Position numbers and translations under genes: made by a program
NCBI RefSeq assembly: GCF_024213195.1
Contig: NZ_JANAVF010000007.1
Coordinates: 292,044 to 356,043 of the forward strand
Reading direction: 5' to 3'
DNA: 64,000 nucleotides
Origin: Streptomyces sp. TBY4
GTDB taxonomy: Bacteria; Actinomycetota; Actinomycetes; Streptomycetales; Streptomycetaceae
Notes under the pieces: generated by a model
The model's database searches: none
What the model saw: the letters and a program-made list of their open reading frames with translations, nothing else
Told to the model about the DNA's origin: nothing
Shown here: one piece after another, positions 28,203 through 37,346 of the stretch
Position numbering within the stretch: position 1 is the first letter of the stretch
Layout: the number at the start of each line of letters is the position of its first letter

Positions 28203-28775
28203 CTACCGGTCGCCGCCGGGGACCCACAGGACGTCGCCGACCTCCTTGTTGGCCGTGCGGGCCAGGATGAAGAGGAGGTCGGAGAGGCGGTTGAGGTAGG
28301 TGGCCGTCAGCGGGTTCATTACCTCGCCGTGCACCTCCAGGGCGGCCCAGGTGGAGCGCTCGGCGCGCCGGACCACCGTGCAGGCCTGGTGCAGGAGGGC
28401 CGCGCCGGGGGTGCCGCCGGGGAGGATGAAGCTGCGGAGCTTCTCCAGCTCGCCGTTGAAGAGGTCGCAGTCGGCCTCCAGCCTGTCCACGTAGAACTGC
28501 TCGACGCGCAGCGGCGGGTACTCCGGGTTCTCGGCCACCGGAGTGCAGAGGTCGGCGCCCACGTCGAACAGGTCGTTCTGCACACGGACCAGGACCTTCA
28601 CGACATCGGCGGGCAGCGAGCCGAGCGCGATCGCCGTGCCGATGGCCGCGTTGGCCTCGTTGGCGTCGGCGTACGCCGAGATCCGCAGATCGGTCTTGGC
28701 CGTGCGGCTCATGTCGCCGAGCGCGGTCGTGCCCTGGTCGCCGGTGCGGGTGTAGATGCGCGTGAGGTTCACCAT
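28203..28775 (-). CDS. PduO-type cob(I)alamin adenosyltransferase
   Basis: Makes adenosylcobalamin from ATP and reduced cobalamin. 190 residues. The ATP-binding N-terminus is RIYTRTGDQGTTALGD, with conserved SAYADANEANAAIG and a C-terminal TYLNRLSDLLFILAR motif. Adenosylcobalamin is the cofactor of methylmalonyl-CoA mutase, whose epimerase and MeaB chaperone are encoded at 46.9-49.7 kb. Confidence 0.95.
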   Translation of the reverse strand: MVNLTRIYTRTGDQGTTALGDMSRTAKTDLRISAYADANEANAAIGTAIALGSLPADVVKVLVRVQNDLFDVGADLCTPVAENPEYPPLRVEQFYVDRLEADCDLFNGELEKLRSFILPGGTPGAALLHQACTVVRRAERSTWAALEVHGEVMNPLTATYLNRLSDLLFILARTANKEVGDVLWVPGGDR

Positions 28776-28973
28776 GCCGCCACCCTAGTGCGGGTCAACT
28801 GCGCGCCCCTGCCGCACTGCTGGGCCGTCCCGGTGTGATGTCCGTCATCTGAGACGTGACGCGTGTTACTTCACGGTCACTGCGCCCCTCGCGGACGCTA
28901 GTCTCCGCCGGAGAACGAACGAGGCCGTGCCGTATCCGAGGCCGTGTCCCGGGGAAGAAACGTGGGGTGTGCA

Positions 28974-29822
28974 GTGGCTGGGAAGCTCGCCGTCATCGGT
29001 GCCGGACTGATGGGTTCCGGAATCGCGCAGGTCTCCGCTCAGGCGGGTTGGGACGTCGTGCTGCGCGATGTCACCGACGCCGCCCTGACGCGCGGAACCG
29101 ACGGGATCAAGGCCTCTTACGACCGGTTCGTCTCCAAGGGCAAGCTGACGGCCGAGGACGCCGAGGCGGCGCTCGCCCGCATCACCACGACCACCGAGCT
29201 GGAAGCGGTCGCCGACGCCGACATCGTCGTCGAGGCCGTCTTCGAGAAGCTCGAGGTCAAGCACGAGATCTTCCGCGCGCTCGACAAGCTCGTGCGCGAG
29301 GACGCGATCCTCGCCTCCAACACCTCCGCCATCCCGATCACCAAGATCGCGGCCGTGACGGAGCGTCCGGAGCGGGTCGTCGGCGCGCACTTCTTCTCGC
29401 CGGTCCCGATGATGCAGCTGTGCGAGCTCGTGCGCGGCTACAAGACGAGCGACGAAACCCTCGCCACCACCCGGGCGTTCGCCGAGTCGGTCGGCAAGAC
29501 CTGCATCGTCGTCAACCGCGACGTCGCCGGCTTCGTGACGACCCGTCTCATCTCGGCGCTGGTCGTCGAAGCCGCGAAGCTGTACGAATCGGGCGTCGCC
29601 TCGGCCGAGGACATCGACATCGCCTGCAAGCTCGGCTTCGGCCACGCGATGGGCCCGCTGGCCACCGCCGACCTCACCGGCGTCGACATCCTGCTGCACG
29701 CCACCAGCAACATCTATACGGAATCCCAGGACGAGAAGTTCGCGCCGCCGGAGCTGATGCGCCGCATGGTGGACGCGGGGGACATCGGCCGCAAGAGCGG
29801 TCAGGGCTTCTACAAGCACTGA
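28974..29822 (+). CDS. 3-hydroxybutyryl-CoA dehydrogenase
   Basis: NAD(P)-dependent 3-hydroxyacyl-CoA dehydrogenase. 282 residues from GTG 28974, so that MAGKLAVIGAGLMGSGIAQ begins the protein. An in-frame GTG at 28944 adds 10 residues with no family match. The dinucleotide motif GAGLMGSG, the catalytic region GAHFFSPVPMMQLCELV and the C-terminal GRKSGQGFYKH are present. Likely role in butyrate/crotonyl-CoA metabolism that feeds the ethylmalonyl-CoA route, together with the thiolase at 47.5 kb. Confidence 0.94.
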   Translation: MAGKLAVIGAGLMGSGIAQVSAQAGWDVVLRDVTDAALTRGTDGIKASYDRFVSKGKLTAEDAEAALARITTTTELEAVADADIVVEAVFEKLEVKHEIFRALDKLVREDAILASNTSAIPITKIAAVTERPERVVGAHFFSPVPMMQLCELVRGYKTSDETLATTRAFAESVGKTCIVVNRDVAGFVTTRLISALVVEAAKLYESGVASAEDIDIACKLGFGHAMGPLATADLTGVDILLHATSNIYTESQDEKFAPPELMRRMVDAGDIGRKSGQGFYKH

Positions 29823-29981
29823 GCGCCCGTTCGAATGCCTGCACCCCACAGGGTGAATTAGGTATCGGTTCGCTCACGGTCGGCAACTTCCCTGCCCCTG
29901 AGGCAGTCAGTTGCAGTGAGAGTTGCCGACCAAGAACCAGTCGGACCATACGCAATCAGTACCGCGCTGCCGGGAGTACAC

Positions 29982-30305
29982 ATGCACATCAGGGGCGACC
30001 ACGCCGAACTCGCTGTCGGGGGTCGCCTCGACGTGCGCAGCGCGGCGGACGCCCGTACGGTCCTGCACACCGCCCTCGACGACGGTCACGGCGACCTCGT
30101 GCTGGACCTCACCGGGCTCGACTCCTGGGACGCGACGGGCCTCGGCGTGATCATGGGCGCCCACCGCCGGGCCGGCCGCACGGGCCGGCGGCTCGTCCTG
30201 CGCGGGGTCCCGCCGCAGATGCAGCGGCTGCTCGTGGCCACCCGGCTGCACCGGATCCTCGCGATCGAGGGCGGGCTGGAAGCGGAGTCGCTGCCGCGCG
30301 CGTGA
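29982..30305 (+). CDS. STAS-domain anti-sigma-factor antagonist
   Basis: 107 residues from ATG 29982 with GGGAG upstream. An in-frame frame extension to 29916 lacks similarity. STAS proteins are partner-switching regulators that bind an anti-sigma kinase when unphosphorylated. The phospho-site segment reads LDSWDATGLGVIMGAH, with Thr in place of the usual Ser of DSSGLG. No anti-sigma kinase lies next to it, so its partner is elsewhere. Confidence 0.88.
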   Translation: MHIRGDHAELAVGGRLDVRSAADARTVLHTALDDGHGDLVLDLTGLDSWDATGLGVIMGAHRRAGRTGRRLVLRGVPPQMQRLLVATRLHRILAIEGGLEAESLPRA

Positions 30306-30501
30306 CCCGTACGCGGTGCACGGGGGAGGGCCACTGCGCGGGACCCGCGCGAACGTAACGGTCCGGTGGTGAACGCACCCCTGAGGTTCACGCTCCGCCG
30401 GGCACGGTCTAGGGTTCGGGCGGAAACCGGACCAGTAGCGACAGCGGCGTGTGCGAAGGCCGGGCGGACGACGGCGCACGGCGCGATCGGGGGACTTGGT
30501 C

Positions 30502-33435
30502 ATGGACCGCAGCAGCACACAGGGGCAGACCGATCCGGCGGAGTCGCCGGCGCGCGTGGTGACGCTGACGTCCGGGGAGTACACGCTCACCGTGAACCCC
30601 GTCGACGGCAGCGAGATCGTCCGGACGCACCGCCCCGGCGGCGTGCCCGCCCCCGCCCCGGTCAAGCGCACCCCCGCCGCCCGCGCCTCCGCAGCGGCCG
30701 CCGCACGGCCTCCGGTGCCCCCGGGCGCCGCGGCCGCGACGCGGACCCTGCTGGGCCGCGAGGAGGAGCGCGAGCGCCTCGTACGCCTCCTCTCGCGCGG
30801 CCGCTCCATACGCCTGACCGGTCCTGCCGGATCCGGGCGCACCGCGCTCCTCGACGCGGTCGCCGACGCCTGCGCGGACCTCGCCCCCGACGGGGTCGTA
30901 CGGCTCAGCGCGCAGGGACACCAGCAGCCCGGCGAACTGCTCCAGGCGCTGTACGCCACCGTGTACGAGGCTCCGGGCGAGCGCCCCGACCGGGACGTGC
31001 TCCTCGCCCGGGTGGCGGAGATAGGCGCCGTCGTCGTGATCGACGACCTCGACATGGGCGGCACCGCCCTCGACGAACTGCTGCGGGCCACGCCCGAGTG
31101 CGCGTACCTGCTGGCCGCCACCCCCGACACCCGGGCCCCCTCCGACGACTCCCACCTCGAAGAGGTCTTCCTCGGCGGGCTGGCCCGCGCCGACTCCACG
31201 GCCCTGCTCGAAGCGGGCACCGGACGGCCGCTGACCGATGAGGAGACCGCCTGGGCGGCGGACCTGAGCTTCGCCTCCGAGGGGCTGCCGCTGCGCTTCG
31301 TCCAGGCCGCCGCCCTGCTGCGGCAGCGCGACGAGCTCAACCGCACGGGTTACGACGAGGCCGACGAGGACGAGGAGCCCGGCGTCTTCGAGGAGAAGCC
31401 GCGCGACACCGTCTTCGTGCCGCTGCCCACGCTCGCCGAGGGCGCCGCCCCGGCGGAACTGCTCGCCTCGCGGCTCAGCGAGTCGGCGCGGGCCGCCCTG
31501 CGGATCGCCTGCGCACTGGGCGGGGAGCTGCCCCACCACACGCACCTGCCCGCGCTGGTCGGCGACACGCACGCCGACACGGCCGTCGCGGAGTTGCTCG
31601 ACTGCGGGCTGCTGAGCCCCGTCGGGACCCGCTACCGGCTGGCCGCGGGGGTCGCCCGGCAGCTCGAGGAGATCGGCTACGGGGAGACCGCGGACGAGGA
31701 GGCCCGTACGGCCGCCCGGCACTACGCCTGGTGGACCGGGCACACCTCGGTCACCCCCGAGCGGGTCGCGGCCGAGGCCGACGCGGTGCTCGCGGCGCTG
31801 GCCGGGGCCGACGTGGTCGCCGCGGTGCTGCTGGCGCGGACCGCGGCCCCGGCGTTCGCGGCCTCGCTGCACTGGGAGGCCTGGGAGCGGGTGCTGCGCG
31901 CGGGCGCGGAGGCCGCGCGGAAGGCCGGCGAGGTCGCGGAGCAGGCGTACTTCCACCACGAGCTGGGCGTACTGGCCCTGTGCGAGGGCCGGCTCGACCG
32001 GGCGCGGGCCGAGCTGGAGGCCTCGGTCGGGCTGCGCGGCGCGCTGGCCGACAAGCGGGGGACCGTGGCGGGACGGCGGGCCCTGGCCCTGGTCACCGAC
32101 CGCGAGGCGGCGGAGACCCCGGTCTCGCCGCCGCTGCGGCTGGCTCCGCCGGCTGCGGCAGGGGCTCCGGCCCTGGCTCCGGCTCCGGCCGGGCCGGGCG
32201 CCGGCGGGGCGGGACTCCCCGCCCTTCCCGGGGCTGCGGGGGGCACCGCGAAGCTTCCCCTTCCGGGGCTGCCGGGGGCTCCGGGGGCTACCCCGAAGTT
32301 GCCGTTCCCCGCGCTCAAGGGGGCTCCGGGCACTCCGCTTGCTCCTGGTGCGGGTGCCGCGGGCGCTGCCGGGGGTCCGCTGGCAGCTGGTGCTGCAGGG
32401 GCCGCCGGTTCGGCCGGTGCAGGCAGCGTCTGGACTCCGCCGGTCGCTGGTGCTGCCGCAGGCGCCGGTGCCGTCGGGGGGCCGCCGGCTCCCGGCGGGG
32501 CAGGTGCCGACGCCGGTGCTGCGGGTGTTGCCGGGGCCTCCGGTTCCGCCGGCCCTGTCGCCGGCGCCGGCAACGGCGGGAATCCGCTGACTGCCGGCGC
32601 TGCCGGAGTTTCGTTCGCTGCCGGTGCTGCCGGTGCTGCCGGTGCTGCGGGTGCTGCGGGTGCTGCGGGTGCTGCCGGTGCTCCCGGTGTCGCCGGGGTG
32701 TCTTCGGCGTCCGGGACGCCGGGGATCCTGTCGAAGGGGTCGGCCGCTCTGCCCGGGGCCGCCCCCGTGCCCGAGCGGGCGGCGGCGCGGGCTCCGGAGG
32801 CCTTCACGACGGTCGTGCCCGCGGTGGCGCCGCCGGGCTCCGTCGCGCCCGCGAGCCTGGCCGAGGTGTTCGAGGACGCCTTCCCCCTCAGCCCCGCGCC
32901 GGCCCCCGCGCCCGGCGCGCTGCCCGGGCCGAAGCCGAAGTCGGGGCCGGGCCGCAAGCCGCTGCTGCTGGCCGCGGCCGGAGCGGTGACCGCCGTGGTG
33001 CTGGGTACGGTGGTCGCCCTGGCGATGACCACCGAGGACGAGGAGCCGCCCGCCCAGGCGCCGGCCGTCTCCACGGCACCGAGCTCGGAGGAGTCGCAGC
33101 CGCAGCCGAGTGCGCCGGAGCCGGGCGGGAACGTTCCCTCGCCGGAGCCGGGAAGCTCGTCCCCCACCTCGCAGGCACCGGGTACGACCCCGCCGCCGCG
33201 CAGGTCCACCTCGGCGACGCCGTCGACGACCCCGTCGGCGACCCCGTCCTCGTCGAGCCCGGTGGTCCCGCCGTCGCCGCCGGCGTCGAGCTCCACCCCG
33301 CCGGTCAGCAGCCCGCCGGTTTCCGCTAGCCCGTCGGGGTCCGTGACGCCGAGCCCGACGCACACGCCGCCGACCAGCAAGCCGGAGCAACCCCCCACGG
33401 GCACCACGGAGGATGCGGGGACCCCGACCCCTTGA
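30502..33435 (+). CDS. Large membrane-anchored P-loop ATPase with Gly/Ala/Pro-rich linker
   Basis: 977 residues from ATG 30502. An AAA/STAND-like ATPase occupies about 80-330: Walker A GPAGSGRT, where the normal Lys is R113, and Walker B VVVIDDLD. A helical region (about 330-545) follows. A very low-complexity Ala/Gly/Pro linker (about 548-760) contains tandem GAA triplets. Then come a single membrane helix (about 819-842) and a Pro/Ser/Thr-rich outer tail. No DNA-binding domain is seen. The family is conserved in Streptomyces without a known function. Lys-to-Arg in the P-loop may weaken ATP hydrolysis. Confidence 0.8.
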   Translation: MDRSSTQGQTDPAESPARVVTLTSGEYTLTVNPVDGSEIVRTHRPGGVPAPAPVKRTPAARASAAAAARPPVPPGAAAATRTLLGREEERERLVRLLSRGRSIRLTGPAGSGRTALLDAVADACADLAPDGVVRLSAQGHQQPGELLQALYATVYEAPGERPDRDVLLARVAEIGAVVVIDDLDMGGTALDELLRATPECAYLLAATPDTRAPSDDSHLEEVFLGGLARADSTALLEAGTGRPLTDEETAWAADLSFASEGLPLRFVQAAALLRQRDELNRTGYDEADEDEEPGVFEEKPRDTVFVPLPTLAEGAAPAELLASRLSESARAALRIACALGGELPHHTHLPALVGDTHADTAVAELLDCGLLSPVGTRYRLAAGVARQLEEIGYGETADEEARTAARHYAWWTGHTSVTPERVAAEADAVLAALAGADVVAAVLLARTAAPAFAASLHWEAWERVLRAGAEAARKAGEVAEQAYFHHELGVLALCEGRLDRARAELEASVGLRGALADKRGTVAGRRALALVTDREAAETPVSPPLRLAPPAAAGAPALAPAPAGPGAGGAGLPALPGAAGGTAKLPLPGLPGAPGATPKLPFPALKGAPGTPLAPGAGAAGAAGGPLAAGAAGAAGSAGAGSVWTPPVAGAAAGAGAVGGPPAPGGAGADAGAAGVAGASGSAGPVAGAGNGGNPLTAGAAGVSFAAGAAGAAGAAGAAGAAGAAGAPGVAGVSSASGTPGILSKGSAALPGAAPVPERAAARAPEAFTTVVPAVAPPGSVAPASLAEVFEDAFPLSPAPAPAPGALPGPKPKSGPGRKPLLLAAAGAVTAVVLGTVVALAMTTEDEEPPAQAPAVSTAPSSEESQPQPSAPEPGGNVPSPEPGSSSPTSQAPGTTPPPRRSTSATPSTTPSATPSSSSPVVPPSPPASSSTPPVSSPPVSASPSGSVTPSPTHTPPTSKPEQPPTGTTEDAGTPTP

Positions 33436-33451
33436 CGGGGGCGGGGCAGCC

Positions 33452-34123
33452 CTAGAACAGGCGGAGCTTGTCGTCCTCGATGCCGCGCATCGCGTCGTAG
33501 TCGAGGACGACGCAGTCCATGCCGCGGTCGTTCGCCAGGACGCGCGCCTGGGGCTTGATCTCCTGGGCCGCGAAGATTCCCTTGACGGGTGCCAGGTGGG
33601 GGTCCCGGTTCAGGAGCTCCAGGTACCGCGTGAGCTGCTCGACGCCGTCGATCTCCCCGCGGCGCTTGATCTCGACCGCCACCGTCGCGCCGGAGGCGTC
33701 CCGGCACAGGATGTCGACCGGTCCGATCGCGGTCATGTACTCGCGGCGGATCAGCGTCCAGCCCTCGCCGAGGGTCTCGATCCGGTCGGCCAGGAGCTCC
33801 TGCAGGTGGGCCTCGACCCCGTCCTTGATCAGACCCGGGTCGGTGCCCAGCTCGTGGGAGGAGTCGTGGAGGACTTCCTCCATGGTGATGATGAGCTTCT
33901 CGCCCGCCTTGTTGACGACGGTCCAGACGCCGGCGTCGTCACCGCTCCCCTCCTTGAGGGTGCAGGGCGGCGACATCCAGTTGAGCGGTTTGTACGCTCG
34001 GTCGTCCGCGTGGATCGAGACACTGCCGTCGGCCTTCACGAGGATCAGACGGGGTGCCGAGGGCAGATGGGCGGTGAGCCGGCCCGCGTAATCGACGGAG
34101 CAGCGGGCAATGACGAGACGCAT
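33452..34123 (-). CDS. nucS: Mismatch-specific endonuclease NucS/EndoMS
   Basis: Makes the double-strand cut at mismatches in actinobacterial mismatch repair, replacing MutS/MutL. 223 residues from ATG 34123. The frame is open 28 codons further, but MRLVIARCSVDYAGRLTAHLP is the known N-terminus. The C-terminal RecB-like nuclease motif (GPVDILCRDASGATVAVEIKRRG) holds the catalytic Asp, Glu and Lys. The tail MRGIEDDKLRLF resembles a sliding-clamp-binding end. Confidence 0.96.
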   Translation of the reverse strand: MRLVIARCSVDYAGRLTAHLPSAPRLILVKADGSVSIHADDRAYKPLNWMSPPCTLKEGSGDDAGVWTVVNKAGEKLIITMEEVLHDSSHELGTDPGLIKDGVEAHLQELLADRIETLGEGWTLIRREYMTAIGPVDILCRDASGATVAVEIKRRGEIDGVEQLTRYLELLNRDPHLAPVKGIFAAQEIKPQARVLANDRGMDCVVLDYDAMRGIEDDKLRLF

Positions 34124-34343
34124 GGTCGGCAACGCTACTCGACGAGAAGGCCTGCACGCGATTCGCCCCCGAAAGCCCCCTTCGCGGATGGCGCGTTGTA
34201 TGTGCATTCTCCTGGTGCGGTACCCACCGGGCGCCTACCGTGGTGAGCGGGAGGTTGCGACACGTGCACACTGCGTCGCGATCTCCCTCCCTGCCCGTAA
34301 GGCTCCGGCAACCCAATCGGCCGGAGTCGCGAGAGGAGAACCC

Positions 34344-34736
34344 ATGTCGCTCGACGTCTCACCGGCCCTACTCGAACAGGCCGAGCGAGGCGAGGTCGAC
34401 GAAGCCGCTTTCGTCGACTGCGTCCGGACCTCCCTGCCCTACGCATGGGAGATGATCAGCTCGCTGGTGGCCCAGCTGAAGGTGGACGGCGGACAGTTCG
34501 CCGACAACCAGACGCCGCCGCCGGACGAGCAGGCGCGTGGTCAGCTGCTTCGAGCCCTCGCGAGTGACGCGATACGGGGTGCGCTGCAGCGCCACTTCGG
34601 AGTGCGCCTGGCATTCCAGAACTGCCACCGGGTAGCGGTGTTCCCGCTGGACTCCTCGGTGGACGACCGGCTGGCCAAGTTCACTTCGATCCGTGGTCAG
34701 CTGCTCAACCAGTCGCCCGAAATGCGCGACTGTTAG
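34344..34736 (+). CDS. SCO5389-family conserved protein
   Basis: 130 residues from ATG 34344 with GAGAGGAG upstream. It matches my memory of a Streptomyces-wide family named after SCO5389, always beside nucS. Helical and soluble, with QTPPPDEQARGQLLRALASDAIRG and QNCHRVAVFPLD. No catalytic motif or HTH can be seen. Function unknown. Confidence 0.8.
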   Translation: MSLDVSPALLEQAERGEVDEAAFVDCVRTSLPYAWEMISSLVAQLKVDGGQFADNQTPPPDEQARGQLLRALASDAIRGALQRHFGVRLAFQNCHRVAVFPLDSSVDDRLAKFTSIRGQLLNQSPEMRDC

Positions 34737-34880
34737 CAGGCAGTTCCGCACGACCGGCACATCAGGCAAGCCCAGTACGACCACAGCACGACCGCACTCC
34801 GCACCGCCGAACGACCCCGTATCGCCGCACGACCGGTACCTCGCTGCCGCTCCGGTGCCAACGGAGCGGCAGCCCTGGTC

Positions 34881-35903
34881 TCAGCCGAGTCGGGGCAGCA
34901 CCTCGGCACCGAGGCGCTTGAGGTTCTCCTCGGTCGCGGCGAGATCACCCGATCCCTCCGTCAGCAGGGCGAACCGCGTGATGCCCGTACGCTCCGACGT
35001 GGCCGCCAGCCGGTCGGCCGCCAGCTCCGGTGTGCCCACGGGGTGCAGATCGCACAGCAGCTCGGTGTACGCGACCGGGTCCCGCATCGCCCGCTGCCGT
35101 CCGTCCACCGTGACGTGCGCGTCCAGGCCCTGCTTGAGCCAGCCCGGCATCGCCTTCAGCAGCGTTTCGCGGGCGTCCGCCGTCCGGTCCGCCAGCTGGC
35201 AGACCCCGGCCGATACGTGGTCCGCCTCGGGCGAACGCCCCGCGGCCCGCGCCGTACGCCGCCACAGATCGACCATCGCGGCCTTGTCCTCGTCCCCGCA
35301 GTGCATGCCCAGCAGCATCGGCAGCCCGCGCTCCGCGGCCAGCCGTACCGAGGCGGGGGAGGTGCAGGCGACGATCAGTTCCGGCCCCGTCCCGTCCCCG
35401 TGCAGCGCCTCCGACGCGCGCGGTACGACGGCCACTTCCCGGAAGCCGTACCGGCCGCCCGCCGCCGTCCCCACCCGTGGCTCGGTCAGCCAGCGCCGCA
35501 GCAGGTCCAGGTCCTCCGGGAAGCGGTTCTCGTACGCGTCGAGCCCGCCGCCGAAGACCTCCAGGTCCACCCAGGGACCGCCCCGGCCCACCCCCAGGGT
35601 GAACCGTCCCTCCGAGGTCAGGTGCAGCAGGGCCGCCTGCTCGCCCAGGGCCACCGGGTGGGTGCTCGGCAGCACGCTCACCGCCGTGCCCACGCGCAGC
35701 CGCCGGGTCCGGCCCAGCATCAGGGCCGCCAGGGTGACCGCGGACGGGCAGACCCCGTACGGGACGAAGTGGTGCTCGGCGAGCCAGACCGAGTCGAGTC
35801 CGGCCTCCTCGGCCACCTCGGCGGTCCGCACCGCCCGGTGCAGTGCCTCGCCCTGTCCCTGGCCCGGGAACTGGGCGGCCAGTACAAATGCTCCTACGCG
35901 CAT
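34881..35903 (-). CDS. LLM-class flavin-dependent oxidoreductase
   Basis: Luciferase-like monooxygenase (F420 or FMN). 340 residues from ATG 35903 with GAGGAGG upstream. The TIM-barrel motifs GLDSVWLAEHHF, GTAVSVLPSTHPVALGEQ and GRFTLGVGRGGP are present. Substrate cannot be predicted. It is transcribed alone, convergent with the SCO5389-family gene. Confidence 0.9.
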   Translation of the reverse strand: MRVGAFVLAAQFPGQGQGEALHRAVRTAEVAEEAGLDSVWLAEHHFVPYGVCPSAVTLAALMLGRTRRLRVGTAVSVLPSTHPVALGEQAALLHLTSEGRFTLGVGRGGPWVDLEVFGGGLDAYENRFPEDLDLLRRWLTEPRVGTAAGGRYGFREVAVVPRASEALHGDGTGPELIVACTSPASVRLAAERGLPMLLGMHCGDEDKAAMVDLWRRTARAAGRSPEADHVSAGVCQLADRTADARETLLKAMPGWLKQGLDAHVTVDGRQRAMRDPVAYTELLCDLHPVGTPELAADRLAATSERTGITRFALLTEGSGDLAATEENLKRLGAEVLPRLG

Positions 35904-36133
35904 CGCCTTTAGCCTCCTCGCGGCTGACGCGGCCTCCCCCAGGCGGACCGGTTTCTCCACCGGCAACAACGTCTGACACGTGCCAAAGGCACGGCCTGAC
36001 CGGAAAGTTATTGGGATTGTCGGGCCAGTCGCTTTTTACCTACGGTCGTCCTTCGGCCACCCTGCGGGTACCCGGGCTCGCTGCGCGTAGTCTGGGAGAA
36101 AGTCACTGCCGGCCGCCCATCCGTGAGGTATAC

Positions 36134-36475
36134 GTGTCACCGCGCCACAACCGCCCCAGGGGCGGCGAGAATCCAGCCGATCGTTCGGACCAGGGCTCGG
36201 GCCCGGGCAGTCTGGACCGGTACGGCTTGGAGCGCACGGAGGAGTACCAGGGCGAGGACTGGAAGGTCCGGCACGTCGCGGGCGCGAGCGCCGCGGGCAA
36301 GCGCTACCGCTGCCCCGGCTGCGACCAGGAGATCCCCTCCGGCACCCCGCACCTGGTGGCCTGGCCCGAGTACGGCGGGGTCGACGACCGCCGGCACTGG
36401 CACAAGGCCTGCTGGAACGCGAAGGACCGCCGCACCTCCAAGGTGCAGCGGTCCCGCAACGCTCCCAAGTACTAG
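36134..36475 (+). CDS. Small conserved protein with Cys/His zinc-like motif
   Basis: 113 residues from GTG 36134 with TGAGG upstream. A charged, disordered first 45 residues are followed by a compact domain: KRYRCPGCDQEIPSGTPHLVAWPEYG, then HWHKACW. The CxxC plus H-x-x-x-C pattern could bind zinc. The family is often labelled ATP/GTP-binding, but I see no P-loop, so that label should not be trusted. Confidence 0.75.
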   Translation: MSPRHNRPRGGENPADRSDQGSGPGSLDRYGLERTEEYQGEDWKVRHVAGASAAGKRYRCPGCDQEIPSGTPHLVAWPEYGGVDDRRHWHKACWNAKDRRTSKVQRSRNAPKY

Positions 36476-36482
36476 GCCGTCC

Positions 36483-37346
36483 TTACACGTCCCGGCGCCC
36501 GGACACCACGTACGAGGCGGTGACCGCGACGCCCGTCACCAGCAGGATCAGCACCAGGTGGCTCAGGCCCGTCGGGTACGGCGCGCTCCCGTCGGCCGGG
36601 GCCTCGGCGCTGTCCAGCGGCATGCCGAACAAGGTGATCAGCGCCACCGGCGCGTTGTACTGGAGCAGGGCCCGGCCCACCGGGGCGAGGGCCTCCCAGA
36701 TGCTGAGCACTGCCCCTATCACCGGCGGCAGCGTGACGATCCCGAGCATCGCGGCGACCGCCCCGGCGGAGTGCCGCACCAGCGCCCCGACCGCCAGGGC
36801 CAGCACGCCGAGCAGGGTGACGTAGAAGCTGCCCAGGAGTCCGGTGGCCCACTCGGTGCTCGCGTGCACCCCGGAGCCCCGGCCGTCGCGCAGGATCGAC
36901 GCGGTCAGCCCGACCAGGCAGACGGACCCGGCCGTGACGAAGAAGGCGGTGGCGGCGAAGACGAGGTACTTCGCGGTGAGCACCCGGTACCGGTCGGGGG
37001 CGGCCGTGAAGGTGGTGCGGATCAGGCCGGTGCCGTACTCGGAGCTGATGGTCAGCACTCCGAGCACCATCACCGCCAGCTGCCCGACCAGCAGGCCGAA
37101 CAGGGCGGGGGCGATGAACGGCATCTGCTCGTAGTCGCGGGAGGAGGTCTGCAGGATCACCGTGCCGCCGATGCCGACGACGAGCAGCACCAGGGCCCCG
37201 AGCGTCCACATCGTGGAGCGCACCGAGGTCAGCTTGGTCCACTCCGAGGCCAGCGCGTGCCCCAGGTGCGGCCGGGGGGACGGCAGGGGCGAGGTGTATC
37301 CCGGCGGGCCCTGCTCCCCGTCGGTCGCGATCGTCGGGGCGGTCAT
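36483..37346 (-). CDS. ABC-2 type transporter permease (pair 1)
   Basis: 287 residues and six membrane helices, with the conserved SEWTKLTSVRSTMW entry helix and SSEYGTGLIRTTFTAAP loop of ABC-2 permeases. The start overlaps the stop of the ATPase gene (ATGA). Probably exports a lipid, peptide or drug. Substrate unknown. The stop is within 10 bp of the convergent small gene. Confidence 0.9.
   Translation of the reverse strand: MTAPTIATDGEQGPPGYTSPLPSPRPHLGHALASEWTKLTSVRSTMWTLGALVLLVVGIGGTVILQTSSRDYEQMPFIAPALFGLLVGQLAVMVLGVLTISSEYGTGLIRTTFTAAPDRYRVLTAKYLVFAATAFFVTAGSVCLVGLTASILRDGRGSGVHASTEWATGLLGSFYVTLLGVLALAVGALVRHSAGAVAAMLGIVTLPPVIGAVLSIWEALAPVGRALLQYNAPVALITLFGMPLDSAEAPADGSAPYPTGLSHLVLILLVTGVAVTASYVVSGRRDV

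Noticed and set aside
32600..32700. Repeats in the ATPase gene considered as CRISPR or minisatellite
   Set aside because: Simple in-frame trinucleotide units coding for Gly-Ala-Ala, without spacers.
30409..33390. A 993-codon minus-strand frame opposite the large ATPase
   Set aside because: Shadow of the Gly/Ala-rich repeats. The plus-strand protein has a P-loop and a membrane helix.
36134..36475. ATP/GTP-binding label for the small Cys/His protein
   Set aside because: No Walker A sequence is present in the 113 residues.
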